Below are positions 26,836-36,038 of a stretch of DNA of 64,000 bases, piece by piece. Under the pieces are notes generated by a model. The model was given only the letters and a program-made list of their open reading frames with translations, ran no database searches and had not been told where the DNA came from. The first letter of the stretch is position 1; each line of letters opens with the position of its first letter. Made by a program: the position numbers and the translations under genes. Source of the DNA: CAKRJP01 sp963658085 (GTDB lineage Bacteria > Bacillota > Clostridia > Lachnospirales > Lachnospiraceae); contig CAVKOU010000006.1 in NCBI GenBank assembly GCA_963658085.1, forward strand, positions 1-64,000, read 5' to 3'.

Positions 26836-29382
26836 ATGAGAAAAACAATGAAGAAAACAACAAGAAAAGATTTTTTTATGGAAATTAAGAAAAGCCCGGG
26901 AAGATTTCTTTCGATTTTCTTTATCGTGGCCATGGGAGTGGCATTTTTCTCCGGGATTCGTTCCTCAGAGCCATCTATGAGAATTACAGGAGATGCCTAT
27001 TTCGATGGGGCAAATCTTATGGATATTAAGACAGTGTCCACCTTGGGAATCAACGAGGATGATCTAAAAGCATTTGAAAAAATTAAGTCTATTTCCAAGG
27101 TAGTAGGAGGGTATAGCGGCGATTTTCTTCAGAAAGTAGGGGATGAACAGAAGGCTCTTCATGTCATGTCCCTCACAGAAGGAATGAATGAACCTACGGT
27201 AACTACCGGTCGTCTTCCGAAGAAAGCCGGAGAATGCCTGGTAGATGATGAGTCGGATTTTAAGGTAGGAGATGAGATCCATTTATCTTCAGGGACGGAA
27301 GATGCAGTGACGGATAGCCTTACTACAGATACTCTAAAGGTGGTGGGAACCGGCAATAGCCCTTGCTATATTTCCTTTAGCAGAGGAAGTACTACTATTG
27401 GAACAGGAAGCATCTCGGCCTTTGCCTTGGTAGCAGAAGATACCTTTGACCTGGATGTTTATACGGAAGCCTATATGCAGGTGAAAGGTGCAAAGAAGCT
27501 TACGGCCTATACCGATGAATATGAAGATGCCATTTCGGATGTTATGGATGAAGTAGAGAAGGTAGCAAAGGAACGGGGAGAGAGCCGAAGGCAGGAATTG
27601 GTGGATGAGGCTGACAAGGCGATTAATGAGGCGAAAGAACAGCTGGCAGCAGCAAAGGAGCAACTGGCTGCTGTGCAGGAAGCCCAGGCGATTCCTGAGG
27701 TGAAAACTTATGTATATGATCGCAGTACCCTGCCGGAATATTCCGGTTACGGGGAAAATGCAGACCGCATGCGAGCGATCGGACGGGTATTCCCGGTAAT
27801 TTTCTTTTTAGTGGCGGCTCTTATCAGTCTTACCAGCATGACTCGCATGGTAGAAGAGCAGCGTATGGCTATCGGAACCATGAAAGCTCTAGGTTATGGG
27901 AAAATGACTATCGCAAAAAAATATATAGGATATGCACTTTTAGCTACGGTGGGAGGCAGTATTTTTGGTTTTCTTGTCGGAGAGAAAATTCTACCCTATA
28001 TCATTATTTATGCCTATGAGATTCTGTATCTTCACATACCGAAAATCTTAGTGCCTTATAATTGGTATTATGCTTTTATGGCATCGGGAATATCTATCGT
28101 ATGTATAACAGCGGCAACCTTCTTCGCCTGTTACAAGGAATTGACGGCTCAGCCTGCGGTGCTTATGCGTCCACCATCACCGAAAGTTGGAAAAAGAGTA
28201 TTGTTGGAGCGCATCGGAATTATTTGGAATCATTTGAATTTTTCGTGGAAATCTTCGGTGCGAAATCTGATGCGATATAAAAAGAGATTTTTCATGACAA
28301 TCTTTGGAATCAGCGGCTGTATGGCACTGATGTTAGTGGGATTTGGATTAAAGGATTCTATTTTTGAGATCACCCAGCTGCAGTACAAAGAAATCCAGGT
28401 CTATGACGGCGTTGCCTATTTGAAGGACGATGTAACAGAAGAAGAAAAAGAAGTCTTGCATCAAGATTTAAAACAAGATTCGGATATCGAACAATATATG
28501 GATACCCGTATGAAGACAGTAACTTTGGTAAATGGAAAAAAAGAGCGGGATACTGTGGAATGTGTGCTGAAAGACCAGGAGAATCTTTCTGATTATGTCC
28601 ATTTTAGGGATCGAAAGACAGGAGAAACCTATGAGCTTGACGATTCGGGAGTGATTCTTACAGAAAAAACTGCTCATCTTCTAGGTGTAGAGGTGGGAGA
28701 TACCATTGAGATCAAGGATGAGGATCAGGGAAATATAAAAGTAAAAATTTCCGCCATATGCGAAAACTATATGGGGCATTATATCTATATGTCTCCTGCT
28801 TACTATGAGAAAGTCCATGGGAAGGAGCCGGAATATAATAGTGTCTTGTACTCTACACCTGATGGCTACAGTACCTCGGATATGAAGAAGGTGGGACAGA
28901 AGATCGTTGACGAAGATGCAGTTCTTAGTATCAGCTATATTTTTGATATTCAGGATCAGTTAGATGACATGCTAAAGAGCTTGAATTTGGTCATTGTTGT
29001 ACTGATCATTTCCGCAGGGATGCTGGCCTTTGTGGTACTTTACAATTTAAATACCATCAATATTACAGAAAGACAGAGGGAGCTGGCGACCTTAAAGGTT
29101 CTGGGGTTCTATGATCCGGAGGTGGCAGCCTACGTGTATAGAGAAAACATGGTGTTAACGCTCCTCGGAGCGGTGGTGGGCTGTGTGTTAGGTAAAGTCC
29201 TTCATCTCTTTATTATCGAGACAGTGGAAGTGGATTCTGTCATGTTCGGTCGTGTCATCAATGTTAGTAGTTTTTTGTATGCCTTAGCCTTTACTGTTGC
29301 ATTTTCTCTGTGTATTAATGGGTTGATGTATTTTAAATTAAAGAAAATTGATATGGTGGAATCCTTAAAATCAGTGGAATAA
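26836..29382 (+). CDS. ABC transporter permease with two FtsX domains
   Basis: 848 residues from ATG 26836 (an in-frame GTG at 26824 overlaps the preceding gene; neither has a strong ribosome site, consistent with coupling). Topology: TM1 at about 25-45, a large outer domain ending in a coiled coil (about 250-285, KEQLAAAKEQLAAVQEAQ), three TMs of a first FtsX domain (about 320-440), a second TM-outer domain-three TM set (about 490-848). Long, duplicated FtsX permeases of this kind in Firmicutes often act in antimicrobial-peptide resistance or envelope remodelling. No two-component system adjoins it. Confidence 0.9.
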   Translation: MRKTMKKTTRKDFFMEIKKSPGRFLSIFFIVAMGVAFFSGIRSSEPSMRITGDAYFDGANLMDIKTVSTLGINEDDLKAFEKIKSISKVVGGYSGDFLQKVGDEQKALHVMSLTEGMNEPTVTTGRLPKKAGECLVDDESDFKVGDEIHLSSGTEDAVTDSLTTDTLKVVGTGNSPCYISFSRGSTTIGTGSISAFALVAEDTFDLDVYTEAYMQVKGAKKLTAYTDEYEDAISDVMDEVEKVAKERGESRRQELVDEADKAINEAKEQLAAAKEQLAAVQEAQAIPEVKTYVYDRSTLPEYSGYGENADRMRAIGRVFPVIFFLVAALISLTSMTRMVEEQRMAIGTMKALGYGKMTIAKKYIGYALLATVGGSIFGFLVGEKILPYIIIYAYEILYLHIPKILVPYNWYYAFMASGISIVCITAATFFACYKELTAQPAVLMRPPSPKVGKRVLLERIGIIWNHLNFSWKSSVRNLMRYKKRFFMTIFGISGCMALMLVGFGLKDSIFEITQLQYKEIQVYDGVAYLKDDVTEEEKEVLHQDLKQDSDIEQYMDTRMKTVTLVNGKKERDTVECVLKDQENLSDYVHFRDRKTGETYELDDSGVILTEKTAHLLGVEVGDTIEIKDEDQGNIKVKISAICENYMGHYIYMSPAYYEKVHGKEPEYNSVLYSTPDGYSTSDMKKVGQKIVDEDAVLSISYIFDIQDQLDDMLKSLNLVIVVLIISAGMLAFVVLYNLNTINITERQRELATLKVLGFYDPEVAAYVYRENMVLTLLGAVVGCVLGKVLHLFIIETVEVDSVMFGRVINVSSFLYALAFTVAFSLCINGLMYFKLKKIDMVESLKSVE

Positions 29383-29516
29383 TTTCAAAAGAAAAGAGTT
29401 GAGAACACATTATTTACATAAAAACATGATATGATACCAGGGTTAAAACGCTCTGTGCGCGGCCCGCGGTATCGGTTTCGTGTATAGTGTAAATTTAATT
29501 TGGAGTAGTTTTACTG

Positions 29517-30272
29517 ATGAAAGATAAAGTGGGAATGAAAAAAATAGCAATCTGTCTGCTGCTTTGCCTGACGATCCTAAGCAGCAATGTTTATGGAGCA
29601 ACTATGGAGGATTTTACAGATGGGTTCCAGTGGGCTTCAGTTGTTTCCGGAATTAACGGAATAAAATTGAAACTTTCCTCTGTATTTCAAGATGCACCGG
29701 AGGAGACGAACCTGTCTGTAGATACCATCTGGCAGCTTCCGGAACTTCCTACAGGATGTGAGACCACAGCTCTTACCATGGTTCTTAACTACCATGGGTT
29801 TTTGGTAGATAAAACTACCATTGCGGACGATTATCTGGTGATGGCTACCGATGACTACCCCGTAGGATTTAGCGGAGATCCCTATTCTTATGAAGGGGCC
29901 GGAATTTGGCCTCCGGGACTTGTCAAGACTGCAAGGAAATATTTATCTGATCAGGACACTAACTTGTGGGCTCATGATTTGTCTGGAAAATCTCTGGAAG
30001 ATCTCTATGGCTATGTGGCAGCAGGGTATCCGGTGCTTTTGTGGGTGACGGTGGATTACTCAGACCCTTCTTTTACGGATTATGCTTATGAATATAATGG
30101 GAAAACCTATGATTGGTTCAGCAATGAGCACTGCGTGGTGCTGTCCGGCTATTCCAAAGTAAACAATACAGTGACGATTCAAGATCCCCAAGCGGGAGAG
30201 ATTGTCCGGGATGCGGATGTGATTGCTGACATTATGGATCAGATTGGCAACCTGGCTGTTTGCATTTATTAA
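29517..30272 (+). CDS. secreted C39-like peptidase-fold protein
   Basis: 251 residues with an N-terminal signal peptide (KKIAICLLLCLTILSSNVYG). The mature part fits the C39-like (peptidase_C39_2) papain fold: nucleophile C81 in PTGCETTALTMVLN, His in NEHCVVLSGY and Asp in TIQDPQAG. It probably acts outside the membrane. GGAG at 29502-29505 precedes ATG 29517. No bacteriocin genes or C39 ABC transporter adjoin, so a processing role for a leader peptide is not supported; a peptidase or amidase role is open. Confidence 0.82.
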   Translation: MKDKVGMKKIAICLLLCLTILSSNVYGATMEDFTDGFQWASVVSGINGIKLKLSSVFQDAPEETNLSVDTIWQLPELPTGCETTALTMVLNYHGFLVDKTTIADDYLVMATDDYPVGFSGDPYSYEGAGIWPPGLVKTARKYLSDQDTNLWAHDLSGKSLEDLYGYVAAGYPVLLWVTVDYSDPSFTDYAYEYNGKTYDWFSNEHCVVLSGYSKVNNTVTIQDPQAGEIVRDADVIADIMDQIGNLAVCIY

Positions 30273-30300
30273 GAAAAAATTTATATTATTAAGAAAGTTA

Positions 30301-30327
30301 TTAGCACTCTTTTTGAAAGAGTGCTAA
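30301..30327. promoter_or_regulatory. CIRCE operator (HrcA binding site)
   Basis: TTAGCACTC (30301-30309), 9 bases, GAGTGCTAA (30319-30327): a perfect match to the CIRCE consensus. It lies 8 bases before the -35 of the htpG promoter. With the six T that follow, it can also work as a terminator for the preceding gene. Confidence 0.93.
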
Positions 30328-30334
30328 TTTTTTG

Positions 30335-30363
30335 TTGACTTTTAAAATAACTGGTATTAAGAT
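30335..30363 (+). promoter_or_regulatory. promoter of htpG
   Basis: TTGACT (30335-30340), 17-base spacer, TAAGAT (30358-30363). The start codon is about 93 bases downstream, leaving an 85-base leader. Confidence 0.65.
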
Positions 30364-30455
30364 ACCTTTAGATAAATTAAGAGAAGCTGCTTTAGCAGTG
30401 GATTCGCCAACAAAAGTTAAAAAGTTGCGTTAGATTTAGATAGGAGTGAATAAAC

Positions 30456-32531
30456 ATGGAGTCAAAGAAAGGTAGTTTATCAATTAGTAGTGAGAATATT
30501 TTCCCTATTATAAAAAAATGGGTATATTCCGATCATGATATTTTTGTAAGAGAGTTAGTTTCCAATGGATGCGATGCGATTACAAAGCTAAAGAAGTTAG
30601 ATGTGATGGGAGAATATCAGCTCCCGGATGGCTACAAGCCGGCTATTAAGGTAGTGGTTAATCCAAAGGAAAAGACTTTGAAATTTATTGATAACGGTCT
30701 TGGAATGACTGCTGAGGAAGTAGAAGAGTATATTACTCAGATCGCATTTTCCGGAGCTACAGAATTCTTGGAGAGATATAAAGATAAAACTACAGAAGAT
30801 GATATGATCGGACATTTCGGTTTGGGATTCTACTCTGCATTTATGGTAGCAGATGAGGTGCACATTGATACTTTGTCTTACAAAGAAGGAGCTGCTCCTG
30901 TTCACTGGGTGAGCGAAGGCGGTACAGAGTATGAGATGTCAGAGGGAGACAGAACGGAAGTTGGTTCTGTTATGACCTTATTTTTAAACGATGACAGCTT
31001 AGAGTTTGCAAACAAGTACCGTGTGAGAGAAGTCATTGAGAAATATTGTTCCTTCATGCCGGTTGAGATCTTCCTGGAGGATGAAACCGCAGAGCAGGAA
31101 TTTGAGACCATCGACGAGACAGAACTACGTGAGGATGACGTGGTAGTGGAGCGTATTCACGAAGATGCCAAGATGGAAGAAAAGGAAAATGAACAGGGTG
31201 AGAAGGAAATGGTAGAAGTTAGCCCTGCAAAGGATACTGTAAAGATCAATAAGCGTCCGGTTTCCTTAAGCGATCCTACCCCACTTTGGACCAAGCATCC
31301 AAACGAATGCAGCGATGAGGATTATAAAGAGTTCTACCGCAAAGTATTTATGGATTATAAGGAGCCTTTGTTCTGGATCCATTTAAATATGGATTATCCA
31401 TTTAACTTAAAGGGAATCTTGTACTTCCCAAGAATCAATACAGAGTATGATTCTGTGGAAGGAACCATTAAGCTATACAACAATCAGGTATTTATTGCAG
31501 ACAACATTAAGGAAGTGATTCCGGAATTTTTGATGGTTCTGAAGGGAGTTATCGATTGTCCGGATCTTCCGTTAAATGTTTCCCGTAGTGCCCTGCAAAA
31601 CGATGGATTTGTAAATAAGATTGCGGAGTACATTTCTAAGAAGGTAGCAGATAAACTTTCCGGAATGTGCAAGACCAAGCGTGAAGACTATGAAAAATAT
31701 TGGGACAGCATCAGTCCATTTGTTAAATTCGGTTGCTTAAAGGATGACAAGTTCTGCGACAAGATGAAAGATGTAGTTCTCTTTAAGAACTTAGATAACA
31801 AATATCTGACCTTGAAAGATTGCGTAGAAGAAAATGGAGGTTCCTTAGAAAAACCAGAGACAGAAAATAAAGAAGAGGATGCAGATGTAGTAGAGAATCT
31901 GGAAGAGACCAAGCCGGAGGAGAAGAAGACCATTATCTACTATGTGACCGATCCGGTACAGCAGAGTCAGTATATCAATCTGTTCCGTGGCCAGGGAAAA
32001 GACGCAGTAATCTTGGATCATAATATCGATTCTCCGTTTATCACGCAGTTAGAGCAGAAGAATGAAACCATTAAGTTCCAGAGAATCGATGCAGACATTA
32101 CAGAAGATGCCAAGGAAGAAGTATCTGAGGAAGAAAAGGAAAGCTTTGAGAAAACTTCCGAAGAGTTGGTAGCATTGTTCCGTAAAGAGATAGGCAATGA
32201 ACAGCTGGATGTAAAGGTTGAGAAACTGAAAGACGAGGGTGTAGCTTCTATGATGACTCTCTCAGAGGAAAGCCGCCGTATGGCAGAGATGATGAAGATG
32301 TACGGTATGGGAAGCAATGACTTCGGTTTGTCTGGTACCGAGACCTTGATCTTAAATGCAAACCATCCATTGGTTCAGTATTTGGCAGAGCATAAGGATG
32401 GAGAAAATGCATCCGTGATCTGCAAGCAGCTTTACGATCTTGCAGCACTGTCTCACAAACCATTAAGCCCAGATGATATGACTGCATTTGTAAAGAGAAG
32501 TAATGAGATTATGATGTTACTTACAAAGTAA
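30456..32531 (+). CDS. htpG: Hsp90-family chaperone HtpG
   Basis: 691 residues, ATP-dependent cytoplasmic chaperone. The GHKL ATPase motifs are visible: ELVSNGCDAITKL, FIDNGLGMTAEEV and HFGLGFYSAFMVADEV. The middle domain has the catalytic Arg region LPLNVSRSALQND. The protein is longer than E. coli HtpG, with an acidic insertion at about residues 465-495 (ENKEEDADVVENLEETKPEE), as seen in clostridial homologues. Stress control by HrcA through the CIRCE site is expected. Confidence 0.95.
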   Translation: MESKKGSLSISSENIFPIIKKWVYSDHDIFVRELVSNGCDAITKLKKLDVMGEYQLPDGYKPAIKVVVNPKEKTLKFIDNGLGMTAEEVEEYITQIAFSGATEFLERYKDKTTEDDMIGHFGLGFYSAFMVADEVHIDTLSYKEGAAPVHWVSEGGTEYEMSEGDRTEVGSVMTLFLNDDSLEFANKYRVREVIEKYCSFMPVEIFLEDETAEQEFETIDETELREDDVVVERIHEDAKMEEKENEQGEKEMVEVSPAKDTVKINKRPVSLSDPTPLWTKHPNECSDEDYKEFYRKVFMDYKEPLFWIHLNMDYPFNLKGILYFPRINTEYDSVEGTIKLYNNQVFIADNIKEVIPEFLMVLKGVIDCPDLPLNVSRSALQNDGFVNKIAEYISKKVADKLSGMCKTKREDYEKYWDSISPFVKFGCLKDDKFCDKMKDVVLFKNLDNKYLTLKDCVEENGGSLEKPETENKEEDADVVENLEETKPEEKKTIIYYVTDPVQQSQYINLFRGQGKDAVILDHNIDSPFITQLEQKNETIKFQRIDADITEDAKEEVSEEEKESFEKTSEELVALFRKEIGNEQLDVKVEKLKDEGVASMMTLSEESRRMAEMMKMYGMGSNDFGLSGTETLILNANHPLVQYLAEHKDGENASVICKQLYDLAALSHKPLSPDDMTAFVKRSNEIMMLLTK

Positions 32532-32560
32532 GAGTTAGAGAGCTTTTGACATTAGCATAA

Positions 32561-32605
32561 AAAAGTCTCACGTCTATTCAAAGTTGAATAAGCGTGAGAC
32601 TTTTC
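32561..32605. terminator. terminator after htpG
   Basis: AAAAGTCTCACG (32561-32572) / CGTGAGACTTTT (32593-32604), 12 bp, with an inner ATTCAA/TTGAAT stem. The symmetric A/T tracts allow use from both sides. Confidence 0.85.
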
Positions 32606-32682
32606 ATATATCAAGTGATAAATGCTGGATATTAAACGTTATATATCGAGCGATAAATGCTGGATATTATACGTTATATATC
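32606..32682. repeat. 35-bp tandem repeat, 2.2 copies
   Basis: Copy 1 at 32606-32640, copy 2 at 32641-32675 and a 7-base start of a third (ATATATC). The copies differ at three positions (CAAGT/CGAGC and TTAAA/TTATA). It sits between the convergent htpG and the minus-strand gene at 32688. Each unit has ATATATC and GATAAATGCTGGATATTA. No function recognised. Confidence 0.85.
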
Positions 32683-32687
32683 AGGAA

Positions 32688-33176
32688 TTAAGATTCCGAC
32701 AATTCAATACCACTATTTTTTAGGAAAGCACTGGCTTTAAGATCCCATTGCTGTTCTAAGCTTTTGTCCAAGGTGAAAACTTTGGTGGAGGTACCGGTAA
32801 CACACTGAAGATTACTGCCGTCATAATGAAAATTAAGGTAAAGTCCCTGGATATCCTGAGGAGTCAGGCTTGTGATTCCGCTTTCCGTTAGGAATTCTGA
32901 GAAGTGTTCCTCCCCTAGGGACAGCACGATCTTAAAGTTTAAAGGCGTGTGTTTTCCTTTTATGATATTTAGGCAGAATTCTCTCACATCTTTCCAACGG
33001 GAGAAATTGTGATCCGGAAGTTCTCCTTCCGAAAAAAAGTCTTTTTGCAAATATCCGTCGATGTGAAAGGTATTGAAAGTGGTAATATCCGCTTCGATAA
33101 GTGAGAAAGAATCGAAGGTTTCCCGCAGTAATAGATGTGCCATGCAGGACTTTGCTTGAAGGGCCAAAACGTTCAT
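32688..33176 (-). CDS. hypothetical protein, DUF5721-like
   Basis: 162 residues, soluble, mixed alpha/beta. It resembles the DUF5721 proteins of Lachnospiraceae (start MNVLALQAKSCMAHLLL, then FSLIEADITTFNTFHIDG). No catalytic motif or membrane segment is visible and the role is unknown. The start ATG (complement of 33174-33176) is preceded by AGGAGC on the minus strand. Confidence 0.6.
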   Translation of the reverse strand: MNVLALQAKSCMAHLLLRETFDSFSLIEADITTFNTFHIDGYLQKDFFSEGELPDHNFSRWKDVREFCLNIIKGKHTPLNFKIVLSLGEEHFSEFLTESGITSLTPQDIQGLYLNFHYDGSNLQCVTGTSTKVFTLDKSLEQQWDLKASAFLKNSGIELSES

Positions 33177-33291
33177 TAGATATGCTCCTTTGCTTTGAAA
33201 ATCAGATATCTCTACTATAACACAGAGGTTTGACTTTTGACAGGCTAGCTTTTAAAATGAATTTTATGAAATAAAATGAAGTGAGGCATTT

Positions 33292-34026
33292 ATGGCAGTG
33301 CGATTAAATAAATTTCTCAGCGAGGCAGGGATTTGTTCTCGAAGGGAAGCAGATAAATTAATTGACAGTGGACGGGTTTTTGTAGACGGAAAAATCGCTG
33401 TTCCGGGAATGAAGGTGGAAGAATATCAGGAAGTCCGTGTGGGGAAAAAGATTATTAGCGGCAAGGAAAAAAAGGTTGTTCTTGCGGTGAATAAGCCGGT
33501 GGGGATCGTATGTACGGAAGATCAGAGGGAGAAAAAGAATATCATCCGTTTCCTGAAATATCCGACCAGAGTTACCTACGCCGGACGTTTGGATAAGGAC
33601 TCAGAGGGGCTTCTTATTATGACTAACGATGGGGATCTTATTAACGGCATGATGCGGGCGAGATTTGAGCATGAGAAGGAATATAAGGTAACGGTAGATC
33701 GGGAAATCACAGAGGATTTTATAGAAAAGATGTCTCAGGGAGTTAGGATCGTAGATAAGGAGAAGTCCTTAGATACTATCACAAGGCCTTGTGAAGTAAA
33801 AAAGATAGGAAAGTATACTTTTTCCATTATTTTGACACAGGGACTAAACCGACAGATTAGACGTATGTGTCAGGCTTTGGGTTATAAGGTGAAGCGCCTG
33901 GTGCGAGTAAGGATTATGAATGTGGAGCTAGGGAGCCTCAAAACCGGAGCTTACAGAGAAATTAAAGGGGAAGAGCTTGAAAAACTGTATCAGGCGATAG
34001 ATAGAGAGGGAGTACATGGAAGATAA
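33292..34026 (+). CDS. rluF: 23S rRNA pseudouridine synthase, RluF-like
   Basis: 244 residues. An N-terminal S4 RNA-binding domain (about 1-60, VRLNKFLSEAGICSRREADKL in part) is followed by the RsuA/RluB/RluF catalytic domain with the active Asp in GRLDKDSEGL and the motif LNRQIRRMCQALGY. The C-terminal RVRIMNVELGSLKTG matches RluF better than RluB or RsuA. RluF modifies U2604 of 23S rRNA in E. coli. Its 3' end overlaps ligA by 11 bases. Confidence 0.85.
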   Translation: MAVRLNKFLSEAGICSRREADKLIDSGRVFVDGKIAVPGMKVEEYQEVRVGKKIISGKEKKVVLAVNKPVGIVCTEDQREKKNIIRFLKYPTRVTYAGRLDKDSEGLLIMTNDGDLINGMMRARFEHEKEYKVTVDREITEDFIEKMSQGVRIVDKEKSLDTITRPCEVKKIGKYTFSIILTQGLNRQIRRMCQALGYKVKRLVRVRIMNVELGSLKTGAYREIKGEELEKLYQAIDREGVHGR

Positions 34027-35980
34027 GATGCAGCGATTGCAGGAATTGGTAAAAATATTAAATCAGGCAGCGAAGGCTTACTATCAGCAGGCTGAAGAAA
34101 TCATGAGCAACTTTGAATATGATAAGCTCTATGATGAGCTTCAAGCTTTAGAACAGGAGACGGGGATTGTCTTGGCCAATAGCCCTACGGTAAATGTAGG
34201 ATATGAGGTTATCAGCGAGCTTCCAAAAGAGCATCATCCGGAGCCTATGTTATCCTTAGATAAGACGAAAGATGTGGAACAGTTGGCCGCCTTTGTGGGA
34301 AATCACAAATCCCTGCTTTCCTGGAAAATGGATGGGCTTACGATTGTTTTGACCTACCGAGAGGGAGAACTTTACAAGGCCGTTACCAGAGGAAATGGAG
34401 AAGTTGGAGAGGTAATCACCAACAATGCCAAGGTATTTAAGAATATTCCTTTGAAAATTTCCTATCAGGGAGAACTGATCCTAAGAGGAGAAGCTATTAT
34501 CGGCTACAGTGATTTTGAAAAGATCAATGAAGAAATCGGAGATGCGGACGCGAAATATAAGAATCCAAGAAACCTGTGCAGTGGTTCGGTACGCCAGTTA
34601 AATAACGAGATTACTGCAAAAAGAAATGTAAAATTCTATGCATTCTCTCTGGTGCAGGCAGATGGCGTGGATTTTCAAAATTCCAGAGTCTGTCAGATGG
34701 AATGGCTAAAGAGCCAGGGCTTTGAGACGGTGGAATACAGTGTGGTCACAGAGGAAAATATCAGGACGGAAGTTCTTAATTTTTCAGAAAGAATTAAGTA
34801 CAATGATTTCCCGTCGGATGGTCTTGTGGTAACATATGACGATATAGAGTATGGAAGAAATCTAGGTCGTACCGCAAAATTCCCGAGAGATTCCTATGCA
34901 TTTAAATGGGCGGATGAGATTCGGGAAACCACTCTTTTAGAAATCGAGTGGTCTCCTTCAAGAACCGGTCTGATTAACCCGGTGGCTATTTTTGAGCCGG
35001 TGGAATTAGAGGGAACTACGGTAAGCAGAGCCAGTGTTCATAATCTTAGTATTATGGAAGAATTGGAGTTAGGCATTGGAGATAAAATCCAGGTTTATAA
35101 GGCCAACATGATCATTCCTCAGATTGCAGAAAACCTTACCAGAAGTGGAATGAAAGACATTCCGAAGAAATGTCCGGTATGTCAGGGTGCTACACAGATC
35201 AAGCAGGTAAGCGATGCAAAGACATTGTACTGTACCAATCCGGAGTGTCAGGCAAAGCATGTGAAATCCTTCGCATTGTTTGCCAGCCGGGATGCTATGA
35301 ATATCGATGGACTTTCAGAATCTACCCTGGAGAAATTTATTTCCAGAGGATTTATTAAAGACTATGCAGATTTATTTCACCTGGATCGCTATGAACAAGA
35401 GATTCAGAATATGGAAGGCTTTGGAGAAAAGTCTTATAAGAAGCTAATAAACAGCCTGGAGACGGCCAGAGAGACTACCCTTCCCCGCCTCATTTACAGT
35501 CTTGGAATATCCGGCATAGGACTTGCCAATGCAAAGGTGCTATGCAAGGCTTTTCATAATGATGTGGAAGCACTATTGAATGCAACAGTGACTGACATTA
35601 TGGAAATAGATGGCATGGGAGAAGTGCTTGCAAAGGCTTTCGTAAATTATTTTGCAAACAGTGACCACGTAAAGCTTCTAAGAGATCTTCTTCGTGAAGT
35701 GAAGATCCCGGAAGAGAAAGAAAATACGACGCCTCAGATTTTTGAAGGAAAGAATTTCGTTATTACAGGAAGTGTGAATCATTTTGCAAACCGGGGAGAG
35801 GTAAAGGAACTGATTGAGAGCTTGGGAGGAAAGGTGACAGGATCTGTGACTTCCAAGACCAATTATCTGATTAATAATGATGTGACTTCTGCTTCTTCAA
35901 AGAATAAGAAAGCCAATGAGTTGCATATTCCGATTATTTCAGAAGAAGAATTTCTAGAGATGGTGCAAGAAAATAAATAG
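34016..35980 (+). CDS. ligA: NAD-dependent DNA ligase
   Basis: 654 residues with the full LigA layout: adenylation domain with the catalytic Lys at about 104 (WKMDGLTIVL), OB-fold, four-cysteine zinc finger (CPVCQGA and CTNPECQ, about 385-410), helix-hairpin-helix repeats and a C-terminal BRCT domain (about 580-654, KNFVITGSVNHFANRGEV). Seals nicks in replication and repair. GAGGGAG precedes ATG 34016, within the end of rluF. The active-site motif reads KMDG where most LigA have KIDG or KVDG. Confidence 0.93.
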   Translation: MEDKMQRLQELVKILNQAAKAYYQQAEEIMSNFEYDKLYDELQALEQETGIVLANSPTVNVGYEVISELPKEHHPEPMLSLDKTKDVEQLAAFVGNHKSLLSWKMDGLTIVLTYREGELYKAVTRGNGEVGEVITNNAKVFKNIPLKISYQGELILRGEAIIGYSDFEKINEEIGDADAKYKNPRNLCSGSVRQLNNEITAKRNVKFYAFSLVQADGVDFQNSRVCQMEWLKSQGFETVEYSVVTEENIRTEVLNFSERIKYNDFPSDGLVVTYDDIEYGRNLGRTAKFPRDSYAFKWADEIRETTLLEIEWSPSRTGLINPVAIFEPVELEGTTVSRASVHNLSIMEELELGIGDKIQVYKANMIIPQIAENLTRSGMKDIPKKCPVCQGATQIKQVSDAKTLYCTNPECQAKHVKSFALFASRDAMNIDGLSESTLEKFISRGFIKDYADLFHLDRYEQEIQNMEGFGEKSYKKLINSLETARETTLPRLIYSLGISGIGLANAKVLCKAFHNDVEALLNATVTDIMEIDGMGEVLAKAFVNYFANSDHVKLLRDLLREVKIPEEKENTTPQIFEGKNFVITGSVNHFANRGEVKELIESLGGKVTGSVTSKTNYLINNDVTSASSKNKKANELHIPIISEEEFLEMVQENK

Positions 35981-35984
35981 AAAC

Positions 35985-36016
35985 AAAGATAAGTATAAAT
36001 AAAGATAAGTATAAAT
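35985..36016. repeat. 16-bp perfect tandem duplication
   Basis: AAAGATAAGTATAAAT occurs twice in a row (35985-36000, 36001-36016) in the gap between ligA and the clpX-like gene, just before its ribosome site. Confidence 0.9.
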
Positions 36017-36038
36017 AAAAGCTATAGGAGAAAAGAAA

